A stretch of DNA of 64,000 nt from Gynurincola endophyticus. GTDB taxonomy: Bacteria; Bacteroidota; Bacteroidia; Chitinophagales; Chitinophagaceae. Position 1 is the first letter of the stretch. Each line of letters starts with the position of its first letter. The position numbers and the translations under genes were made by a program. Shown here piece after piece: positions 8,568 through 18,344 of the stretch. The notes under the pieces are model-generated. The model was given only the letters and a program-made list of their open reading frames with translations. It was not told where the DNA came from and did not search any database. Location: NCBI RefSeq assembly GCF_003991195.1, contig NZ_RCWL01000009.1, positions 178,618 to 242,617 of the forward strand. Direction: 5' to 3'.

Positions 8568-10163
8568 CTAGTAATTATTGTTTTGATCCAGATTGGTATT
8601 TGCAAGAATTTCTGCAGCAGGAATCGGATACAAGGCGAAGTGAGGTGCCACCCCTGTTCCGTCTTTCACGCCACCTTTCCACGGCCATAAATAAGAACTG
8701 CTTGTAAACAGTCCGTATCTGATCAGGTCAGTTCTGCGAAATCCTTCCCAATATAATTCACGCATACGTTCATTTAATATTTCATTTAACGTGATGGCAC
8801 TGACGTTTCCGCTGGTATTTTCATAGGCTCTTTCCCGTAACTGGTTAATATAATTCAATGCATCTGCCGTAGAACCACCGGTTCCGCCACGTAATACAGC
8901 TTCGGCATAAATCAGGTGCATTTCTGCTAATCTGAATAAGGGAAAATCGACACTACACAAAACGCCATTTGGTGAAGGCGGCGTAACACCCGCAGAGGTT
9001 TTGTTATTAAATTTGTGTACACTCAAACCATCATTAAACGTGAATACATCATTTACTTCCAGGTTTGTACCGCTGAACATGGCTCTTTTATCAGCATTTC
9101 CGCTATAGTCTCCAAAAATCAATGGAAGGTTTTTAGTACTTCTGTTTCCTAACCAACCACCGTTAGGAATTCCGTAATTCGCATTATCCTCAGCGTTATT
9201 TCCATGTGCAGCACAGATCAGAAAAGTAGTGCCCCCGTAATTTTGTGATTCAACGGCGTCATACGCGATGGGTAAAATAATCTCCGGATTATTTATATCA
9301 TTATCGCTCATGAAAAGTGTTTTGTAGTTCGTTTTCAAGGCGTAACCGGCGTCAATTACTTTTTTAGAATAAGTAATGGCATCCGTAAACCTGTCGTTAC
9401 CTGTATATATTGCGGCGTTCAGATAAAGCCGTGCCAATAAAGCCCATGCGGCACCCTGGTCAGCACGTGCATATTCATTCTGGCGCGGGGCAGCCAGATC
9501 ATTTTCAATGGCAATTAGCTCTGATTCTACAAAATCGAATAAATCAGCTCTTGAAATTTGTTCAGGTATATATTTACCAATAGGATGTTCTTCTGTTACA
9601 AACGGAGGATTTCCAAATAAATCCATCAATACCCAATATTGGAAAGCTCTTAAAAAGCGCGCCTCTGCTTTAAACCTTCTGATTTCATCTGCTTCCTGGC
9701 CGGTATATCCCCTGGCTGTTATTTTTTCTTCACTGGCTTCCCTGATCAGCTCGTTGGCAACGGTAATTTGAAAAAGGCTTCTGGCATAAGCAGCATGTAC
9801 AAAAATATTGGAGGAAGTCCAGTTAATATTATGAAAGTTCACCAGGAAAGCATCATTCCAGGCACAGATGGCTTCATCGGTCGGCAATTCCTGTAAGTTC
9901 CACCAGGCGCGCAGGAAGTCGGTGGTACCTGCATCAGTAATTCCTGCAATATTTACATCAGATACCCCTACTCCTGTGCTACTCACCAACGAATAAGCTC
10001 CGTAAACCTTTGCCAAAACTTCTTTATAACCTGTTAAGGTACTGAACTGTTTTTCTGATGTATTGGCATTTTCCGGTTGTAAATCAAGTTTCTTATGACA
10101 AGCTGTTGCTGTTACCATCAATACAGCTACGGCAATTATATGTATGTTGAAATATTTTTTCAT
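8568..10163 (-). CDS. susD: SusD/RagB family nutrient-binding lipoprotein
   Basis: The protein has 531 residues, with a lipoprotein signal ending in TATACHKKLDL. Typical SusD landmarks are visible: an N-terminal TPR-like part with ARFLRAFQYWVLMDLFGNPP, the block GAAWALLARLYLNAA, and the C-terminal ERMRELYWEGFRRTDLIRYG. SusD proteins form the lid over the SusC barrel and bind the glycan before transport. It is 20 bp downstream of susC and in the same operon as a SusE-like protein and two amylases, so starch or maltodextrin is the expected ligand (inferred from neighbours). Confidence 0.95.
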   Translation of the reverse strand: MKKYFNIHIIAVAVLMVTATACHKKLDLQPENANTSEKQFSTLTGYKEVLAKVYGAYSLVSSTGVGVSDVNIAGITDAGTTDFLRAWWNLQELPTDEAICAWNDAFLVNFHNINWTSSNIFVHAAYARSLFQITVANELIREASEEKITARGYTGQEADEIRRFKAEARFLRAFQYWVLMDLFGNPPFVTEEHPIGKYIPEQISRADLFDFVESELIAIENDLAAPRQNEYARADQGAAWALLARLYLNAAIYTGNDRFTDAITYSKKVIDAGYALKTNYKTLFMSDNDINNPEIILPIAYDAVESQNYGGTTFLICAAHGNNAEDNANYGIPNGGWLGNRSTKNLPLIFGDYSGNADKRAMFSGTNLEVNDVFTFNDGLSVHKFNNKTSAGVTPPSPNGVLCSVDFPLFRLAEMHLIYAEAVLRGGTGGSTADALNYINQLRERAYENTSGNVSAITLNEILNERMRELYWEGFRRTDLIRYGLFTSSSYLWPWKGGVKDGTGVAPHFALYPIPAAEILANTNLDQNNNY

Positions 10164-10183
10164 AAACTGAATTTTTGAATCCC

Positions 10184-13144
10184 TTAAAATTGAATACTTG
10201 CGCCTACTACAAATGTGCGCGGACGTGGATAAATCACATTGTCAATACCACCATAGATTTCAGGATCTAAACCGGTATATTTTGTAGCAACAAATACATT
10301 CTGACAATTAGCGGTAAATCGAAGTGATGCTTTATCATTCATAATACGTCCGAAATTGTAGATAACTCCAAGGTTATCCATTCTCAGAAAAGATGCGTTC
10401 TGAATGTAATAGTCTGATTGTTTCTGGCCGTTAATAAATCCTGTATTTAAAATATCACTGTTTGTATTGGCGAGGTATTGTAACGGATTCAACATATTTG
10501 CCACTACTGCACCTGTTGCAATTTCATTATATAAATAGTTGCCAACATTTGCACGGATAACTGTATTGAATGTCCATTTTTTATGTGTCAGTTGTGAAGA
10601 AAAGCCGAAAATATATTTAGGAAAAGGAGCCTGATACCGGTAAAGGTCTTTTTCATTAATAGTACCGTCACCATTACGGTCTGCGTATACTCCTTCAATA
10701 GGTTTTCCATTCGTGTATAGTTGTTGATATACATAAAAAGAATTCGGAGAATATCCTACTGAATTAATCTGAATAACACCATTACCTGTTAAAGTACCTG
10801 CATAAGTTGAATCTTGTGTGGCTGTTAAATTGGTAATGGTATTTTTATTGTAAGCTGCATTAAAAGAAACTTCTAATGTTGTTCTTTCATTACGAATGGG
10901 TACAGTCGTTAATGAAAGTTCGATGCCTTTATTTTCAACATTTCCTACGTTGGTAAGGATTCTTGACCCGAAGTTTGATCCGGCCGGAATAGGAATTTCA
11001 TTCAGGAGGTCTTTTGTTTTTTTGAAGTACACATCGATTGCACCGTAAATACGGTTGTTCAGAAATGCAAAATCAACTCCTGCATTATACGCGGCTGTTT
11101 GTTCCCATTTGATGCCGGCATCATAGGGAGATGGTGTTCCCATGCTATACCAGTTATTACCGAACCTAACCAAAGATCCACTGCCGCTGAGTGAATAAAC
11201 AGACTGATAAGGATATTCATAGATGCCATCCTGATTACCCGTAACACCATAACTCAGCCGGAGTTTTAAATCGTTTAAGGCATTCACATTATTTAAGAAG
11301 TTTTCTTTATTAAGCTGCCAGGTAAATGCCAGTGAAGGAAACGTTCCCCAACGAACATCAGGTGCAAAACGCGAAGAACCGTCTGTTCTTAAAGAAGCTG
11401 CCAATGTATATTTATCATCTACGGTATAAATGACTCTTCCGTAGTAAGAAATTAAGGTATTTTGTGGTTTGTCATATGGAAACTTCGGAATACTTCCCGG
11501 TAAAGTGTCTCCCTTTTCGGTAATAGCAGGAAAGTTGAAATTTGTGGTCTGATTGTTATAATAACCGTATCCGGCCGTGGCGTTCAACTGACTTTTTAGT
11601 GAAGGAAACTGTTTATTGTAACTCAGATAAAATTCCATCACAGTATTATTCAGTTTGTTAGAATACTGATTACGCTGGCCTCTTTCCAAAAAGTTTTGCG
11701 CAGCATACTCCGGAACGTTTACGGTACCCTCTCCTTTCGCTACATCATAACCAAGGTTTAAGTTGGCGTGTAACTCCGGCAAGAAATGGAATTTGTAATC
11801 GAACTGCGCACTTCCGTAACTTCTGTAAACATTGCTCATGTTTCTATATAAATCCAACAGTGAAACCGGATTTTTGGGTGCCAGTTTATTCAGCGTGTGT
11901 TCACCGCTTAAAGGATCTATTGAGGCCCATTCATAATAATTACCATAAGGTGATGAACTATAAACCGGTTGGGTAGGATCAAAGTATACTGCCGAACTAA
12001 TGGCGGCATTATTTGCAAAGCGTGTATTATTATAGGCCCCTTTAAGGTTAATATCTACTTTAAGATGGTCATCGAAGAAGCGCGGACTTAGAACAATTCC
12101 TCCGGAATAGCGTTGCAGACGATCGGTTCTCAGAAGTCCTTCCTGATTCAGATATCCGACAGAAACCCTGTAAGGAATATTGTTTAGCGACCCGGCAATG
12201 CTTAAATTATTATCTGTACTGATAGCGGTTTGAAAAATCTGATTCTGCCAGTCAGTAGAGGTTGCACCCATCAAAGATTTATAAGTATTGATATTATCAT
12301 AAGTTCCTCCGCCTAATGAATCTACCAAATGGCGGAACTGATCAGCAGACAGTACATCCATTTTTTTTGTCATTGTGGCTGCAGACACCTGAGTGGTGAA
12401 GTTAATAACAGGTGAACCTGCACTTCCTTTTCTGGTAGAAATAAGAATAACTCCGTTAGATGCGCGTGATCCGTAAATAGCGGTTGCCGCTGCATCTTTT
12501 AAAACAGTAAAAGAAGTAATATCAGCGGGGTTAATCAGGCTTAACGGATTTGAAGCACCATATATACCATTTCCACTGAGCGGAACACCATCTACAACGA
12601 TTAATGGATCATTACTGGCATTTAAAGAAACACCCCCGCGAATACGGATAGTACTTCCGGCACCCGGAGAACCACCGTTACTGGTAACAGATACGCCGGG
12701 TACTTTACCGGCGATAAGCTGTTCGGGAGTAGTAATAGCCCCCTGCTGAAAATCTTTAGAAGTAACTGTTGAAATTGCTCCGGTTACTTCCTTTCTTTGT
12801 ACAGAACCGTAACCAATCACTACCACATCAGCCAATAAATCTTCTTCCGGTTCCAATGTAATCATTAAATCAGGCTGAGCTGTTATCTCTTTTGTATGAT
12901 AGCCAACATAAGAAATCGATAATTTACTATTTACCGGAACTTCTATTTTAAAGTTTCCGGATATATCGGATAGTGTTCCGGTTGCTGTTCCTGCGATTTT
13001 TACCGATACCAACGGTAATGGTTCTCCTTTCTCATTTTTAATAACTCCTGTAACCGTTATTGTGTTTTGTGCACTAACAGTCTGCAGGATAAAAATGCAA
13101 CTGAAAAACAACAAAAACACTTTAAAATGACTAAACAATTTCAT
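10184..13144 (-). CDS. susC: SusC/RagA family TonB-linked outer membrane transporter
   Basis: The protein has 986 residues. A signal peptide (FILQTVSAQN) precedes a CarboxypepD_reg-like beta-sandwich (about 28-108, TVTGVIKNEKGEPLPLVSV). A plug domain follows with GYGSVQRKEVTGAISTV near 111 and the SusC signature RIRGGVSLNASNDPLIVVDG (starting at about 168). The rest is a beta-barrel ending in the typical aromatic GASIQF terminus. It should import maltooligosaccharides with energy from TonB. It is the first structural gene of the starch operon, about 600 bp downstream of the DUF6377 regulator gene on the same strand. No STN domain is present, so it is not a sigma-signalling receptor. Confidence 0.95.
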   Translation of the reverse strand: MKLFSHFKVFLLFFSCIFILQTVSAQNTITVTGVIKNEKGEPLPLVSVKIAGTATGTLSDISGNFKIEVPVNSKLSISYVGYHTKEITAQPDLMITLEPEEDLLADVVVIGYGSVQRKEVTGAISTVTSKDFQQGAITTPEQLIAGKVPGVSVTSNGGSPGAGSTIRIRGGVSLNASNDPLIVVDGVPLSGNGIYGASNPLSLINPADITSFTVLKDAAATAIYGSRASNGVILISTRKGSAGSPVINFTTQVSAATMTKKMDVLSADQFRHLVDSLGGGTYDNINTYKSLMGATSTDWQNQIFQTAISTDNNLSIAGSLNNIPYRVSVGYLNQEGLLRTDRLQRYSGGIVLSPRFFDDHLKVDINLKGAYNNTRFANNAAISSAVYFDPTQPVYSSSPYGNYYEWASIDPLSGEHTLNKLAPKNPVSLLDLYRNMSNVYRSYGSAQFDYKFHFLPELHANLNLGYDVAKGEGTVNVPEYAAQNFLERGQRNQYSNKLNNTVMEFYLSYNKQFPSLKSQLNATAGYGYYNNQTTNFNFPAITEKGDTLPGSIPKFPYDKPQNTLISYYGRVIYTVDDKYTLAASLRTDGSSRFAPDVRWGTFPSLAFTWQLNKENFLNNVNALNDLKLRLSYGVTGNQDGIYEYPYQSVYSLSGSGSLVRFGNNWYSMGTPSPYDAGIKWEQTAAYNAGVDFAFLNNRIYGAIDVYFKKTKDLLNEIPIPAGSNFGSRILTNVGNVENKGIELSLTTVPIRNERTTLEVSFNAAYNKNTITNLTATQDSTYAGTLTGNGVIQINSVGYSPNSFYVYQQLYTNGKPIEGVYADRNGDGTINEKDLYRYQAPFPKYIFGFSSQLTHKKWTFNTVIRANVGNYLYNEIATGAVVANMLNPLQYLANTNSDILNTGFINGQKQSDYYIQNASFLRMDNLGVIYNFGRIMNDKASLRFTANCQNVFVATKYTGLDPEIYGGIDNVIYPRPRTFVVGASIQF

Positions 13145-13740
13145 ATTGACAAGTTGTGTGAATGAACAGATTAATTTTGGTGGCTGTGTAAAGAGTTCGA
13201 TGAAAGCTTTTGCAAGAGCTGAAGAGCCGGTATACTTTCTGGTTAAACGAATCCGGCTTTCCGGGATGGTTCAAAATATCTTTGGTGAATGTCATGACGG
13301 GATATGTCACGGTCTGTACTTACTTTTTGGATAGTAATACCTGGATGGTTATTGAATATAGCAGGAGTTTGGAATACGCCTGATTCATGGAATTGGGTGA
13401 ATAACAGTTTTTTCATCAGCAGCTTTTTGCAATCGGGTTTTAATAAAATGAACAACCTAAAAAAACGACATGCGTTCACGTTGAACAACTTTTAAAACAC
13501 CAATGGAAATATTTGACGAAAAATAGTGTTAAGTAAATTTTGTATAATATTGAAAATCATACAAATAAAAACATATTAAATATAAATATTATAGAAAGAT
13601 TAAAGACTTGAAAAGTCAGAATAATGAACGTACATGAAGGGTTCTGCAATAGAAAATCGTGTAGTGTATGAAAATATTGATCATCTACGTTTAAACACAG
13701 ATAATCATGGGGGAAGATAATCTTAAAGAGTTTTAGCTGT
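13145..13740 (-). other. intergenic leader between regulator gene and susC
   Basis: This 596-bp gap should hold the susC promoter on the minus strand. Short open frames exist on both strands but lack family resemblance and overlap each other, so none is called a gene. The region becomes very AT-rich from 13500 to 13600. No confident Bacteroidota -33/-7 pair or operator could be picked by eye. Confidence 0.5.
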
Positions 13741-15387
13741 TTAAATGGTTTTGATTTTCATCACCTCGTCTTCAAATGTTTCTACCGGAATGCGTGATTT
13801 ATTTCGGATCCGGGACTTATAGCTATAAATTGTTTTAACTGAATAGCCGAGTATGCCGGCTATTTTCTCCGGATCAGTTACCCCGAGACGAGTTAACGCG
13901 TAGATACGTAAATCAGTATTTAAGAGTTCGCCTTCACGCAGAACAATTTGTTCTTCAGGGTGAAGTAGTGCATTCATTTCCTGTACAAAGTTGGGGAAAA
14001 GTTTAAGAAAAATGCGGTCAAAACTGAGTAACAGTTCTTCTTTTTCCTTCCGTGTATCTATTTTATTGAGATAATAAGTAATGTCTTCGTATCTGCGTTC
14101 TTTGATTTTTTGCTCAATGGTGCTTTTAATTTTGTCTAGTTTACTATAAAATTCAGAATCAGCGTTGAAGAAATACCCGATATACTCTTCTTTAATTTTA
14201 TTAACTTCTTCTAATTTATCGTTCAGTTCTTCCAAACGGCGGTTTGATTCCTGTAATTGTTCAATGGCTGTTTTCTGCGCAGCGTTGGCTAAGCTTAATG
14301 CTGATTTAGCGTGTTTCAGTTTTCTAATCTGACGAGAGATGATCCAGGATAATGCAATTAATGCTAATACCAGAATCGTGACAACCACTGCATACTTTAT
14401 TAATATAGCTTTTTGAGCCTCCATTGCAGCGATTCTTTCCCCTTCTATCAAAGGCAGAATCGTGCTTACCTGAAGTTGGCGTTGACGGGCACCATAATAT
14501 TTTGCGTTGGCGATTGCTCCTTCAATACACATAGATGCATGCCGTAAGTCGCCCGTCTGATACAAAAGAACGGCCAGGTGAAAAATAGCAACAGTTTCTT
14601 TGGTAGTAGATTGTATATCTGCAATAGAAGCACGAACCAGTAATTCTATTGCCTTAGCTGTATCCGCCCGCTGAAGATATACGGTACTTAAGGTGGAGGC
14701 AGTAATAGCCAGTTGATGTTTTGATAATTCAGGCCAGTTGAGTAACTGTTCTAACTGGATGAGCCCTTCGTCCAATTTATTGGTTTTAAGAGCTTTTAAT
14801 CCGGCATAATACTTATATTCAAATGATTCAGGAACAAAATAATGCAAAGCTGAATCGATATAAGTATTACCCAATTCATCATACTTAAAAGAATAATTGT
14901 AATCACTTACATAACCTGCCAGATCATAATAATACCTTGCCCAAAGTGAATAGTAAGTACCTTTTAAACTATCAGGAACCAGGTGCTTTTGTAAGGTAGA
15001 TAAAGAATCATAGGTTTCTTTGAATAATCCTCCGGATAACAGTATAAAACTGAGTCTGATTTTTGCGGAAGCCTGGTAATTAACATCGTTCAGGCTATTA
15101 GCTATTTCAATTAAGCGATGTGCATAGGTATAAGCAGAATCATAATTATAGACTTTAAAAGCCTCGTATAATTTTTCATAATGCCTGAAAATAGTGGACG
15201 GGGATTGATCAGAGACTTGTAAGGCAGCGCGGTAGCTTTCGATTTGTTTTATTTTATCAGCTTCATATTTCGCCGCATTTTGCATGACGCCGTTCAATTG
15301 ATGCATGAGTTCATCACTTCCTGCGATACTTCGCACACAAATTATCGTTAGCAGCATTATGCTGATAAGCACTTTTCTCATTTTCAT
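13741..15387 (-). CDS. DUF6377-type membrane TPR regulator with C-terminal HTH (SusR-like role)
   Basis: The protein has 548 residues. A signal sequence (about 1-22) is followed by a long alpha-helical TPR-like periplasmic part (about 25-325), a transmembrane helix at about 329-351, a coiled coil (about 355-405), and a cytoplasmic domain. The cytoplasmic end carries a LuxR-like helix-turn-helix (LRIYALTRLGVTDPEKIAGI onward, ending IYSYKSRIRNKSRIP). This is the DUF6377 architecture found beside SusCD loci in Bacteroidota. It probably senses sugar in the periplasm and activates the adjacent operon, as SusR does in Bacteroides with a different fold (inference). Its own stop is 596 bp upstream of susC, same strand. 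Confidence 0.85.
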   Translation of the reverse strand: MKMRKVLISIMLLTIICVRSIAGSDELMHQLNGVMQNAAKYEADKIKQIESYRAALQVSDQSPSTIFRHYEKLYEAFKVYNYDSAYTYAHRLIEIANSLNDVNYQASAKIRLSFILLSGGLFKETYDSLSTLQKHLVPDSLKGTYYSLWARYYYDLAGYVSDYNYSFKYDELGNTYIDSALHYFVPESFEYKYYAGLKALKTNKLDEGLIQLEQLLNWPELSKHQLAITASTLSTVYLQRADTAKAIELLVRASIADIQSTTKETVAIFHLAVLLYQTGDLRHASMCIEGAIANAKYYGARQRQLQVSTILPLIEGERIAAMEAQKAILIKYAVVVTILVLALIALSWIISRQIRKLKHAKSALSLANAAQKTAIEQLQESNRRLEELNDKLEEVNKIKEEYIGYFFNADSEFYSKLDKIKSTIEQKIKERRYEDITYYLNKIDTRKEKEELLLSFDRIFLKLFPNFVQEMNALLHPEEQIVLREGELLNTDLRIYALTRLGVTDPEKIAGILGYSVKTIYSYKSRIRNKSRIPVETFEDEVMKIKTI

Positions 15388-15647
15388 GTTGGCTGTTAGC
15401 TGGTTATTTCAAATGTAAGATGATTCTATTATATAGAAAAGAATCATTCCTGAAGCAACAAAGTAAGTTACGAATTTAGTAGTGATTTTTTATCTTTTTT
15501 ATTCAGGCTCTTTGCCAGAAATGTTACTTAGTACAAAATCAACACTAATTGCGAAAAGTATTCCTCATGCTACTAATCTGAAAAAAATAAAAAAATTAAT
15601 AAACTATCTTTACCTGGCAGATCAGATTTACTACAATTTCACCATTT

Positions 15648-16505
15648 ATGAGTTTCGATTTATTCTTTTATAAAAGGAAAAACAGCAATATAACTTGCGA
15701 TGATATCAGCAATTATTTAACCCGAAAACTAACGTCTCCTAATGAGGACGAATATCAATGGTTCTTTGAGAACGACCGTACAGAAGTTTATTATTTTTTT
15801 GAAAAAAACGACCCTGCAGGAGAATTTTATGAAGGATTTGAAAATACCGGATTTGTTTTTAATCTGAATTATGCCAGGCCAGAGTTCTTTGGGTTAGAAG
15901 CTTTCGATTTTGTAACATACTTCGTAAACGATCTTGATCTTTATGTAATAAACCCTCAAACCAGTAAAGCTGCTCCTCATAAGCCCGGTAAAACAGAACT
16001 CTTTCAAACCTGGAATAAAGCTAATCTATATGCTTGCAGTCAATTCAATAATGAACAATCAGTTTATCTGCCGCCAGATCTGACTAATGCCATCTGGGTA
16101 CATAATTATAATGTAAAACGGATGCAATATGAATTGGGAGCAGAATATTTCGTTTCAAAGGCATTCTTCTTCAAAAAATCAGATGGTGGCACACCAGTTA
16201 CCTTATCTATCTGGACAGAACATTTTCCGAATGTATTGCCGGTTACAGATTATTATGTACTGGCACGAAAATATAAACGTTTTTTCAAAACTATTAAGGA
16301 AGTAATATTGTTATCAAAGGAGGATTTTAATGCTAAATTTTCCAGTTATTTTGAAGCTTATAAATACCCGGATACTATCATTATTCATCATGAAAAAGCA
16401 AAAGCTGCAGCAGCTTTGTTCAATAAAGTACGCACTGATTTAAATTTTGAAAAAGAGCTGATCAGAGTTCCGGCAGATTTAATTCTGAATATACCAGCTT
16501 CGTAA
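15648..16505 (+). CDS. hypothetical cytosolic protein
   Basis: The protein has 285 residues with no signal peptide or membrane helix. It opens MSFDLFFYKRKNSNITCDDI and is rich in aromatic residues (many Phe, Tyr and Trp). A conserved-looking stretch runs from EVYYFFEKNDPAGEFYEGFE to FVFNLNYARPEFFGLEAFDF. The start was chosen because MSFDLFFY- is a recurring opening of uncharacterised bacterial proteins. No catalytic motif is visible. It lies about 100 bp before a lipoprotein gene on the same strand. I do not recognise a function. Confidence 0.7.
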   Translation: MSFDLFFYKRKNSNITCDDISNYLTRKLTSPNEDEYQWFFENDRTEVYYFFEKNDPAGEFYEGFENTGFVFNLNYARPEFFGLEAFDFVTYFVNDLDLYVINPQTSKAAPHKPGKTELFQTWNKANLYACSQFNNEQSVYLPPDLTNAIWVHNYNVKRMQYELGAEYFVSKAFFFKKSDGGTPVTLSIWTEHFPNVLPVTDYYVLARKYKRFFKTIKEVILLSKEDFNAKFSSYFEAYKYPDTIIIHHEKAKAAAALFNKVRTDLNFEKELIRVPADLILNIPAS

Positions 16506-16608
16506 ATGAGTATTACAAGTCTTATAAAATATTAACAGGAGCACCACATGAAGCTTACTGTTTTTTCAATACTTTTATATCCGCATTCTTTAACAGAAAT
16601 GAGATAAT

Positions 16609-16953
16609 ATGAAAATGAAATTTATTGTATTTGGGGTGGCAGCTATTGTAGCAGTATTAACTACAGGTTGCAGGTTATTTCAGCCAAAGGAAGTACCTGT
16701 AACAAATAGTACGTCACAACCTGAATTAAGAAATCTGATCATTTTCTATGATGCTAAAGTGGGTAAAGAAGGTTTGCTGGAAGCAGTAAATCAATATGGT
16801 GCAAAGTTACTTTATGATTATACAAACTTATATGGCATTGCGGTTGCTGTTCCTGAAAATAAATCAATAAATGATGCCATTAAATATTTCAAGAAAGTAA
16901 ATGGTGTTTTATCTGTAGAAAAAGATCAGCTACAATCAATTCAAATGCAATAA
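16609..16953 (+). CDS. small lipoprotein with inhibitor-I9/propeptide-like fold
   Basis: The protein has 114 residues. The lipoprotein signal ends in VLTTGC (Cys21). The mature part reads LIIFYDAKVGKEGLLEAVNQ followed by a hydrophobic strand and a second helix ending GVLSVEKDQLQ. This beta-alpha-beta-beta-alpha-beta layout, with a final V-x-x-V-E-x-D strand, matches subtilisin propeptides and I9 inhibitors (family resemblance judged by eye). A free-standing lipoprotein of this kind could inhibit or chaperone a surface subtilase, but no subtilase gene is in the window. It is 19 bp upstream of ogt and probably cotranscribed with it, though the functions seem unrelated. Confidence 0.72.
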   Translation: MKMKFIVFGVAAIVAVLTTGCRLFQPKEVPVTNSTSQPELRNLIIFYDAKVGKEGLLEAVNQYGAKLLYDYTNLYGIAVAVPENKSINDAIKYFKKVNGVLSVEKDQLQSIQMQ

Positions 16954-16972
16954 TCCTTTAAGAACAATCAAG

Positions 16973-17497
16973 ATGAATACGATCTATACCACTATTTATA
17001 AAAGTACTTTTGGCGAACTGTTACTCGGTGAATATGAAGAGCAGCTTTGCCTCGTAGACTGGAATTACCGTTCAAAACGTCAGCAGGTAGATGATCGGCT
17101 CAAAAGTTTTTTTAAGGCGGAGTATGTTGAACAACTTACGCCTTTGCATCAAAAAGCAATAGATCAGTTAAAAGAATATGCCGATCGTAAACGTACAGAA
17201 TTTAATTTGCCATTGATATTTGCGGGTACAGCTTTTCAACAGAAAGTATGGAATGAATTACTCAAAGTTCCTTTCGGAAAAAGTATTTCTTATCTGGAAC
17301 TGAGTCGCAGATTAGGCGACGAAAAGGCCATTCGTGCAGTAGCTTCGGCGAACGGTGCAAACGCTATTTCTATTCTGGTACCCTGTCATCGGATTATCGG
17401 CAGCAACGGAGAGTTAACAGGATATGCCGGCGGAACGGCGGTGAAACACAAGTTACTACAATTAGAAGGACTTATCCAGCAACAGGCATTGTTTTAG
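16973..17497 (+). CDS. ogt: methylated-DNA--protein-cysteine methyltransferase
   Basis: The protein has 174 residues, the usual length for Ogt. The active site is PCHRII at 137-142, with nucleophile Cys138. The DNA-binding wing contains FQQKVWNELLKVPFGKSISY and the recognition-helix region RAVASANGANAI. It transfers methyl groups from O6-methylguanine to its own cysteine, repairing alkylated DNA in one suicide step. There is no N-terminal Ada regulatory domain, so it is the repair-only form. A second alkylation-repair gene (AlkB) lies 20 kb away at 36836, not linked. Confidence 0.95.
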   Translation: MNTIYTTIYKSTFGELLLGEYEEQLCLVDWNYRSKRQQVDDRLKSFFKAEYVEQLTPLHQKAIDQLKEYADRKRTEFNLPLIFAGTAFQQKVWNELLKVPFGKSISYLELSRRLGDEKAIRAVASANGANAISILVPCHRIIGSNGELTGYAGGTAVKHKLLQLEGLIQQQALF

Positions 17498-17558
17498 TAA
17501 TCAATTAGTACGGTTGAATTTACCAATATAAAAATATTGTAGAATTAACACGTTTACT

Positions 17559-18293
17559 ATGAATACAATGACCGCATTAGCTCAATTGCAATCTATCCTG
17601 AACGAAACTTACAGCTCGGAAGAAAATGGTGAATTTAAAATAGAGCTCAAAGAAGGCTTGTCAGATGATGAAATTCATCTGCTGGCACAACAACTTCCCA
17701 CCCGGCAACTTCCTGCCGAAATTCATGAATTATTAAGATTTTCTTCGGGTTTTAAATTCCCTCCTTTTAAAGAAATCACTTTTGATGGAATCAGCCTCTT
17801 CGATATGGAGGAGTTTTTTCCTTATTCTGTTAAACTGACTACAGATATTTTTACTAATGTATGGATTGTTGACGTTGATCTACAGGGAAACTGGGGGAAT
17901 GTTTTTTTTATCAGTCATGATCCGGCGGTGATAGTGAAACACTCAGAAAATTTATCACAATTCATTCAACATATCCATGAATTTGGCAAAGATAAAAAAC
18001 TATCTAACCTGGATAAAATCCGTGAAAAAACGGTATTTGATATATGGGAACAAAAAGACGGTTTAATAAGCCTTGAACATGCACGTCAATCTGACGATCT
18101 GGTGTTGAAGGAGTTTGCTTCCCGCCTCGAAAATAATTATGTGATTGCCGATCTGAGAAATAAGCCAAATAAATCTGGTTTTGCATGGGGCAAGTTTGGC
18201 CCTTCCATACAAAAAACGATTCGCAACGGATCTAATACTTTATGGGGTATTGAAAGAAGAAAAGGGATATTATCAAAAATATTCAATCGCTAA
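17559..18293 (+). CDS. SUKH (SMI1/KNR4-like) domain protein
   Basis: The protein has 244 residues. The first 150 have the SUKH pattern: PAEIHELLRFSSGFKFP, then ITFDGISLFDMEEFF, and a strand-rich part with LQGNWGNVFFISHDPAVIV. Such domains occur in cytosolic proteins and often act as immunity proteins in contact-dependent toxin systems (known of the family). The last 90 residues are basic and do not match a known domain. No toxin gene is adjacent, so an immunity role is unproven. It is 61 bp after ogt. Confidence 0.75.
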   Translation: MNTMTALAQLQSILNETYSSEENGEFKIELKEGLSDDEIHLLAQQLPTRQLPAEIHELLRFSSGFKFPPFKEITFDGISLFDMEEFFPYSVKLTTDIFTNVWIVDVDLQGNWGNVFFISHDPAVIVKHSENLSQFIQHIHEFGKDKKLSNLDKIREKTVFDIWEQKDGLISLEHARQSDDLVLKEFASRLENNYVIADLRNKPNKSGFAWGKFGPSIQKTIRNGSNTLWGIERRKGILSKIFNR

Positions 18294-18344
18294 ACAAACT
18301 TTGTACTACTATAAATATACTCTATCATCTAAAACTATAGAAAT

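Noticed and set aside
10184..13144. SusC as a sigma-signalling receptor
   Set aside because: No STN domain precedes the plug, so contact with a FecR protein is not expected.
13243..13488. 81-codon minus-strand frame upstream of susC
   Set aside because: It lacks family resemblance, signal or conserved pattern and overlaps an equally good plus-strand frame; it is more likely leader DNA.
15482..15673. 63-codon plus-strand frame before the unknown gene at 15648
   Set aside because: It overlaps the start of the better-supported gene and has no protein-like composition.
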